A DNA stretch of 64,000 nt, taken from NCBI GenBank assembly GCA_035650355.1, contig DASRHT010000052.1, positions 1 through 64,000 of the forward strand, given 5' to 3'. This document shows, piece by piece, positions 59,860-64,000 of this stretch. Under the pieces are notes generated by a model. The model had not been told where the DNA came from. It did not search any database and was given only the letters and a program-made list of their open reading frames with translations. The first letter of the stretch is position 1; every line of letters begins with the position of its first letter. The translations under genes were made by a program, and so were the position numbers. The DNA is from DASRHT01 sp035650355 (GTDB lineage Bacteria; Chloroflexota; Ktedonobacteria; Ktedonobacterales; Ktedonobacteraceae).

Positions 59860-61260
59860 ATGGCAGAGCAGTCAGGCAACAAGAGCTATGAGCAGATCAT
59901 GGCAACGATAGAAAAAGAGCAGGTTCGTTTCGTCAACCTGGAGTTTACCGATGTGGTAGGGATGGCGAAGTGTGTCACCATTCCCATAGAGCAGTTCGCC
60001 GATTGCGTGCAGCACGGCAAATGGTTTGATGGCTCTGCCCTGGAGGGGTTTGCGCGCATCGCGGAGAGCGATATGTATCTCTTTCCCGACCTGTCAACCT
60101 TTTGCGTGCTGCCTGGGGGCGTTCGCTCGTCTCCGGCGCAGGGATATCAGCATGCCAGCAACGATCAGGTTTTTGGCGAGGTGGTAGCGCGCGTCATTTG
60201 TAATGTACAAACGCCAGATGGCGAAGCTTTTGATGGCGATCCGCGAGCGACATTGTTACACGCTATCGAGATGGCGCATATGATGGGGTACGAGTTTGTG
60301 GTTTCCCCAGAGCTGGAGTTTTTCCTGCTGCGCTTCGAGAATGCTCTGCCGGTCCCGTTGCCTAATGATCGCGGAGGATACTTCGATCTCTCGACCGACC
60401 TGGCATCAACGGTACGCAGCCAGATGGCGGATGCGTTGCAACGTATGGGTATCGGTATCGAATCCAGCCATCACGAGGTGGCGGCAGGGCAGCACGAGCT
60501 TGACTTTGAAGCGCGCGACGCTCTACGGCTCGCGGACGAACTAATGACGGCGAAATACGTTATCAAGGCGATTGCGGCCCAGCATAGCCTCTATGCCACG
60601 TTCTTGCCCAAACCGTTCTATGGTGTCAACGGCTCCGGTCTGCATATTCATCAGCAACTGATCAGCCTCAAAACAGGGAAAAACGTTTTTGTTGACGAGC
60701 AGGGGGAATATGGACTCTCCGAAATTGGTCGCTGCTTTATTGCTGGGCAACTGGCTCACGCTCGCTCAATGTGTGCGATCCTTGCGCCTCTCGTCAACTC
60801 CTATAAGCGACTGGTGCGTGGCTTTGAGGCTCCCGTCCATATCAACTGGGGACGAGTGAACCGCCAGGCGCTGATTCGCGTGCCGCGCCTGAGTGCCGAT
60901 CCGCAGAGTTCGATGCGTATAGAACTGCGCTGCACCGATCCCAGTTGCAACCCTTACCTGGCTCTGGCCGTGATGCTGCGCACCGGCCTGGATGGCATTC
61001 AGCGCAAGCTGAATCTGCCACCGGCGATGGATGAGAATCTCTTCCTGCAAGATGAGAGCGAGCGGCTGCATCCGCGCATGCGTCTGCTGCCCGCCACGCT
61101 CGGCGAAGCCCTGGAAGGATTGCGTGATGCTGCGCTGATTCGGGAAATCCTGGGCGATTCCATTTACGAGGGCTTCATCGATGCCAAAAGTCTCGAATGG
61201 ATCGAATATCGCCAGCAGGTACATCGCTGGGAGATCGACCGCTACCTTTCAGTCTTTTGA
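59860..61260 (+). CDS. glnA: Glutamine synthetase, type I
   Basis: A 466-residue GSI-family enzyme that makes glutamine from glutamate, ammonia and ATP. Landmarks: FDGSALEGFARIAESDMYLF, VSPELEFFLLR, HHEVAAGQHELDFEAR, NGSGLHIHQQL and LRCTDPSCNPYLALAVMLRT. The adenylylation-site region typical of E. coli (NLYDLPPEE) reads HPRMRLLPATLGEALEGLRD, without the tyrosine, so that control is absent. GAGGAGC precedes the ATG. Its last 12 bases overlap the converging glycosyltransferase gene. Confidence 0.92.
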   Translation: MAEQSGNKSYEQIMATIEKEQVRFVNLEFTDVVGMAKCVTIPIEQFADCVQHGKWFDGSALEGFARIAESDMYLFPDLSTFCVLPGGVRSSPAQGYQHASNDQVFGEVVARVICNVQTPDGEAFDGDPRATLLHAIEMAHMMGYEFVVSPELEFFLLRFENALPVPLPNDRGGYFDLSTDLASTVRSQMADALQRMGIGIESSHHEVAAGQHELDFEARDALRLADELMTAKYVIKAIAAQHSLYATFLPKPFYGVNGSGLHIHQQLISLKTGKNVFVDEQGEYGLSEIGRCFIAGQLAHARSMCAILAPLVNSYKRLVRGFEAPVHINWGRVNRQALIRVPRLSADPQSSMRIELRCTDPSCNPYLALAVMLRTGLDGIQRKLNLPPAMDENLFLQDESERLHPRMRLLPATLGEALEGLRDAALIREILGDSIYEGFIDAKSLEWIEYRQQVHRWEIDRYLSVF

Positions 61261-62358
61261 TGGGCGGATCAGCGACGCGAATACTCGCTCGTACTCATCC
61301 AGCATGTGGGCGAGCGAGAAGTTGCGCTCTACATGAGCGCGGCATTGCGTACGAGAGAGGGCGGCGAGTTCGTTGACCCTCATTGCTGCTTCTGTGCAAT
61401 CTCCTGGTGTGACGAGAAAGCCGGTCTCTCCGTGGCGGATAATCTCCTGCGCAGCTCCACGCCGGAACGCGATCACGGGCGTTCCGCTCGCCATTGCTTC
61501 GACCGCAGCCAGGCCAAACGGCTCGTCCCAGGCAATCGGGAAGAGCAGCCCTGACGCTTGCCCCATCACCTGCCACAACTCCGCATGCTCCAGTTGTCCC
61601 AGATAGGTGGCGCGCTCCCTTGCTTGTTTGATCTGGGGAGCGATCTGCTGCTCGTAGTAATCCTGGTCATAGATGCCGCCCGCGATCAACAACCGGCGGC
61701 CCGCTCGTTCGGCAATCTCAATGGCGGCATCAACGCCTTTTTCAGGAGCAATGCGGCCAGCGAAGAGCAGAGGCGCATCCGGCGGTACCTCTGCGGAAAA
61801 AGGGATGGCGACAAGATCCAGCCCGTTATAGATGACATGATCGAACGGCGTGTAGTCAGCGTAGCTCCGGGCGCAGGCGTGCGAGACCGTAATCAGTGTG
61901 AGGGGATGGTTTTGATGGTGCAGGACGCGTAGCGCCTGGTTGATTTCCGGTGAGACCGCTGGCAGGTGGATGGTATGAACCACCGGAAGATCGTGGAGCA
62001 GCCTGCTACAGGCGAAGGCAGGCCAGTCAAAGGCGTGGGCGTGGACAAGATCAAATTCATGGTGGCGCTGCTGAAGGTGGAGGAAAAGCTCTAAGAAGAG
62101 ATTGGCCTGAGCGAAAAAGCCCGGGTCGGCGGCTCGCTCCTGCGACGGAGCGGAAAAGCTGGCAGGCTGCACCGATGACGGGACAGAAATTTGCTCAATA
62201 GCGACCCCCGGTATCGACGAGCCAGCTCTGGCGAAGAGGGTCACGCTATGCTGACGATGCAACAGGCCCTGGGCAAGATCGGCTACCAGGGCTTGAGCGC
62301 CGCCGACGTAGGGCTGAGCGATGGGCGTGACCAGAGGCGCCACCAGCGCGATCCTCAT
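61249..62358 (-). CDS. GT4 family glycosyltransferase, possibly pterin-specific
   Basis: A 369-residue GT-B enzyme. The N-terminal half has LVAPLVTPIAQPYVGGAQAL and HAHAFDWPAFACSRLLHDLP. The C-terminal half holds the sugar-nucleotide site: LLFAGRIAPEKGVDAAIEIA, LGQLEHAELW and LFPIAWDEPFGLAAVEAMAS (the EPFGL motif). It overlaps the PTPS gene by 4 bases. Cyanobacterial tetrahydrobiopterin glucosyltransferases are GT4 enzymes found near biopterin genes, so this could glycosylate a pterin. Without that context it would be called a general glycosyltransferase. Confidence 0.85.
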   Translation of the reverse strand: MRIALVAPLVTPIAQPYVGGAQALVADLAQGLLHRQHSVTLFARAGSSIPGVAIEQISVPSSVQPASFSAPSQERAADPGFFAQANLFLELFLHLQQRHHEFDLVHAHAFDWPAFACSRLLHDLPVVHTIHLPAVSPEINQALRVLHHQNHPLTLITVSHACARSYADYTPFDHVIYNGLDLVAIPFSAEVPPDAPLLFAGRIAPEKGVDAAIEIAERAGRRLLIAGGIYDQDYYEQQIAPQIKQARERATYLGQLEHAELWQVMGQASGLLFPIAWDEPFGLAAVEAMASGTPVIAFRRGAAQEIIRHGETGFLVTPGDCTEAAMRVNELAALSRTQCRAHVERNFSLAHMLDEYERVFASLIRPSKD

Positions 62359-62765
62359 GCGTCTCCTCGGTAGATCGCGATATTATTTTCAGTCTCGTGA
62401 AGCTTGACTTCGTAGAGCATGCCGCGGGGAAAGCAGCGTTCCAGGCGTTCCCAGAACTTGACGGCCAGCATCTCTGCCGTTGGAACCACCCCTTCCAGCC
62501 AGGGAACGTCGTAATTCAAATTTTTATGGTCAACCCAGTCGATTACCTGCTCTTTGGTAATCTTTTTCAGATCGGTCAGGTTGATTACCATCCCCGTCTG
62601 CGGATCGGGCCGGCCCTGGATAGTCACTTCCAGCGTGTAGTTATGTCCGTGTCCGTTGGGATTCGCGCATTTGTCGTACAGGGCAAAATTTTCTTGTTCG
62701 GAAAGATGGGCGTTCCAGAGACGATGGGCGGCGCTAAAGGTGGCGCGTCGTGTCAGGTAGACCAT
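62355..62765 (-). CDS. 6-pyruvoyl-tetrahydropterin synthase family enzyme (CX5HGH type)
   Basis: A 136-residue PTPS-fold protein. It has FSAAHRL with a zinc histidine near the start and KCANPNGHGHNYTLEV, in which the catalytic Cys is followed by five residues and HGH, as in eukaryotic and biopterin-type PTPS; QueD has CX3HGH. WVDHKNLNYDVPWLEGVVPT and the terminal KLHETENN (Glu) complete the active site. So it should make 6-pyruvoyl-tetrahydropterin from dihydroneopterin triphosphate. It lies between an SDR gene and a GT4 gene on one transcript. Confidence 0.9.
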   Translation of the reverse strand: MVYLTRRATFSAAHRLWNAHLSEQENFALYDKCANPNGHGHNYTLEVTIQGRPDPQTGMVINLTDLKKITKEQVIDWVDHKNLNYDVPWLEGVVPTAEMLAVKFWERLERCFPRGMLYEVKLHETENNIAIYRGDA

Positions 62766-62798
62766 GACTGGCTATCTCCTCAATAGCTATACGTTTGG

Positions 62799-63512
62799 CT
62801 ACGCGTTCGTGAATAGCTCGATATTACTGCCACTCAGCATCCTTCCAGAGTCATCTGCCAGAAACAGCAGTATCTCGGCCAGATCTTCGGGCGTCATGCC
62901 TGCTTTCAGGTGTGGAGCGGCCTGGCGCAGCATCTCGGTATCGATAGCGCCGGGGCTGACGGCGCAGACGCGGATATTGTGCGGCTTCCCCTCGACCGCG
63001 AGTATCTCCGTCAATCCCACCACCCCCGATTTTGAGACGTTGTACACGCTCAATCCGGGGAATTTCTCCACTCCTTTTACGCCTGAAAGAGAGGAAATGT
63101 TGACAATTACTCCCTGCTGCTGCGCTACCATCATACGGAATGCTTCGCGGCAGCAGAGAAATGTGCCGCGCAGGTTCACGCTCATCACCTGATCCCAGGT
63201 GGCTGTATCCATTTCAACAAACGGGCGGACGGCGACTATTCCCGCGCAATTAACCAGAATATCGACCCGCCCATAGCTTTCTCGCGTCTGTCGAAAGAGC
63301 TCCTGTACGTCTGCTTCTTGCGCGACATCGCCAACAATGGCAAGCCCTTGCCCCCCCACGCTGGTAATCGCTTGCAGGCTTTCGTCGAGCTGTGCCCGCG
63401 TGCGACTGAAGAGGACCACCTGCGCCCCTTCCCGTGCGAACAATTGGGCAGTAGCGCGCCCCACGCCCCGCCCCGCTCCCGTAATAATAGCAACTTTATT
63501 TTTTATAGCCAT
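62799..63512 (-). CDS. Short-chain dehydrogenase/reductase, candidate pterin reductase
   Basis: A 237-residue SDR. Cofactor motif TGAGRGVGRATAQ, NCAGI, the catalytic ISSLSGVKG and YNVSKSG (Ser, Tyr, Lys), and VSPGAIDTEM. Arg in FSRTRAQ suggests NADPH preference. By sequence it is FabG-like. By position, first gene of an operon with PTPS, it could play the sepiapterin-reductase role in biopterin formation. That is inferred from context alone. It lies 33 bases before the PTPS gene. Confidence 0.85.
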   Translation of the reverse strand: MAIKNKVAIITGAGRGVGRATAQLFAREGAQVVLFSRTRAQLDESLQAITSVGGQGLAIVGDVAQEADVQELFRQTRESYGRVDILVNCAGIVAVRPFVEMDTATWDQVMSVNLRGTFLCCREAFRMMVAQQQGVIVNISSLSGVKGVEKFPGLSVYNVSKSGVVGLTEILAVEGKPHNIRVCAVSPGAIDTEMLRQAAPHLKAGMTPEDLAEILLFLADDSGRMLSGSNIELFTNA

Positions 63513-63547
63513 AAAGTGATTATAGCACGCTTTTGGCGGTGATGTGA

Positions 63548-63740
63548 GTCCCTACGATATCCCGAAGCAGGGCAAGCGCGAGGCCCCCGCCCAATCCCTG
63601 CCCCGCCCCTTGCCCCTACCGTACCCCCAATGTTGCATCTTCCCGCAAAATGAATCCGAACGGTATGCATGATGTTGGGCCGGAGGCGTAGGGGCAAGGG
63701 GCGGTGTGGAGAGGGGTGGGGGCCTTGCGCTTGCCCTTGT
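63548..63740. repeat. Dispersed GC-rich palindromes
   Basis: Two facing units, GCAGGGCAAGCGCGAGGCCC..CCCTTGCCCCTACCG and GTAGGGGCAAGGGGCGG..GGCCTTGCGCTTGCCC, with the same signature as copies elsewhere in the window. No gene. Confidence 0.6.
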
Positions 63741-63766
63741 TGGGAATTATCGCATCGCGATTCTGC

Positions 63767-63795
63767 TTGCATGCATTGGCTTCTCATGCTATACT
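63767..63795 (+). promoter_or_regulatory. Putative CRISPR leader promoter
   Basis: TTGCAT (63767-63772), 17 bases, TATACT (63790-63795), pointing into the first repeat 12 bases further on. Confidence 0.5.
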
Positions 63796-63807
63796 AACAA
63801 CACAGCC

Positions 63808-64000
63808 GTCGAAAAGGGAGTTGACCTGCTTGCAGGCTTGAAACAACGGCAGGGGTATCTCAAGGTCATCCACCTCCTCCATCGAAAAGGGAGTGGACCT
63901 GCTAGCAGGCTTGAAACGGACCTCTCGGCGAATCGTGGCCAGGACTATTGCCGAGTCGAAAAGGGAGTGGACCTGCTAGCAGGCTTGCAATCAGTCGGGG
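63808..64000 (+). CRISPR. CRISPR array, three repeats and two spacers visible
   Basis: Repeats of 36-37 bp at 63808-63844, 63882-63917 and 63956-63991. Each starts TCGAAAAGGGAG and ends CTTGAAAC, with a central CCTGCTAGCAGG palindrome. Spacers are 63845-63881 (37 bp) and 63918-63955 (38 bp). The first repeat has two changes and the third has an altered 3' end (GCAAT for GAAAC). The array may be short or may continue beyond the window. No cas gene is present here, so the type is not known. Confidence 0.85.

Overview
The window looks like chromosome from a high-GC, soil-type member of the Chloroflexota, most likely class Ktedonobacteria. This is inferred from gene content: helix-turn-helix/NACHT proteins, a kinase with a long membrane tail, Uma2 proteins, CGNR and DUF5937-ArsR regulators, an actinobacterial-style T-box, and many short dispersed palindromes between genes. 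No rRNA or tRNA gene was found, so the placement is not proven.

Layout. 1-7.7 kb: the start of a minus-strand gene, a MOSC protein, a regulator, mutL-priA and a PPOX-family enzyme. 8-11 kb: a secreted protein, an alpha/beta-hydrolase remnant and a MITE-like element. 11.1-22.6 kb: an accessory island. It holds a tightly packed minus-strand operon of about a dozen unrecognised small genes, an operon with a NACHT ATPase and an HD nucleotidase, a small HTH gene and a divergent large serine recombinase. 22.6-29.2 kb: an ABC importer of the NMT1/THI5 (thiamine-precursor) type, secreted proteins, a HEAT-repeat protein, a sigma factor and thiamine pyrophosphokinase. 29.3-37.7 kb: a DprE1/DprE2-like pair, an MFS exporter, two Uma2 proteins, a CGNR regulator, a DIP1984 protein and an epimerase. 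37.7-39.5 kb: an alanine T-box in front of a catalytic-core-only alanyl-tRNA synthetase. 39.6-50.8 kb: an S9 peptidase, a possible leader-peptide attenuator in front of a heterodimeric ABC exporter, rlmB, a surface protein and a membrane kinase. 51-61 kb: an acyl-CoA dehydrogenase, an M16 peptidase homologue with an altered zinc motif, lactate permease, a sugar dehydrogenase, an ArsR regulator with a clear operator, an MtrA-DUF4346 fusion and glutamine synthetase. 61.2-63.5 kb: an SDR, PTPS and GT4 operon that resembles a pterin-glycoside pathway. The window ends in the first repeats of a CRISPR array.

The best candidates for something new are: the pterin-glycoside-like operon; the NACHT plus HD-nucleotidase pair beside a serine recombinase; the leader peptide with mutually exclusive hairpins before the ABC exporter; the T-box-controlled short AlaRS; and several families of non-autonomous palindromic elements. 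One of these families has three 164-bp copies with about 10-bp target duplications. Short palindromes have also entered coding sequence (priA, the substrate-binding protein, the sigma factor) and the T-box leader.
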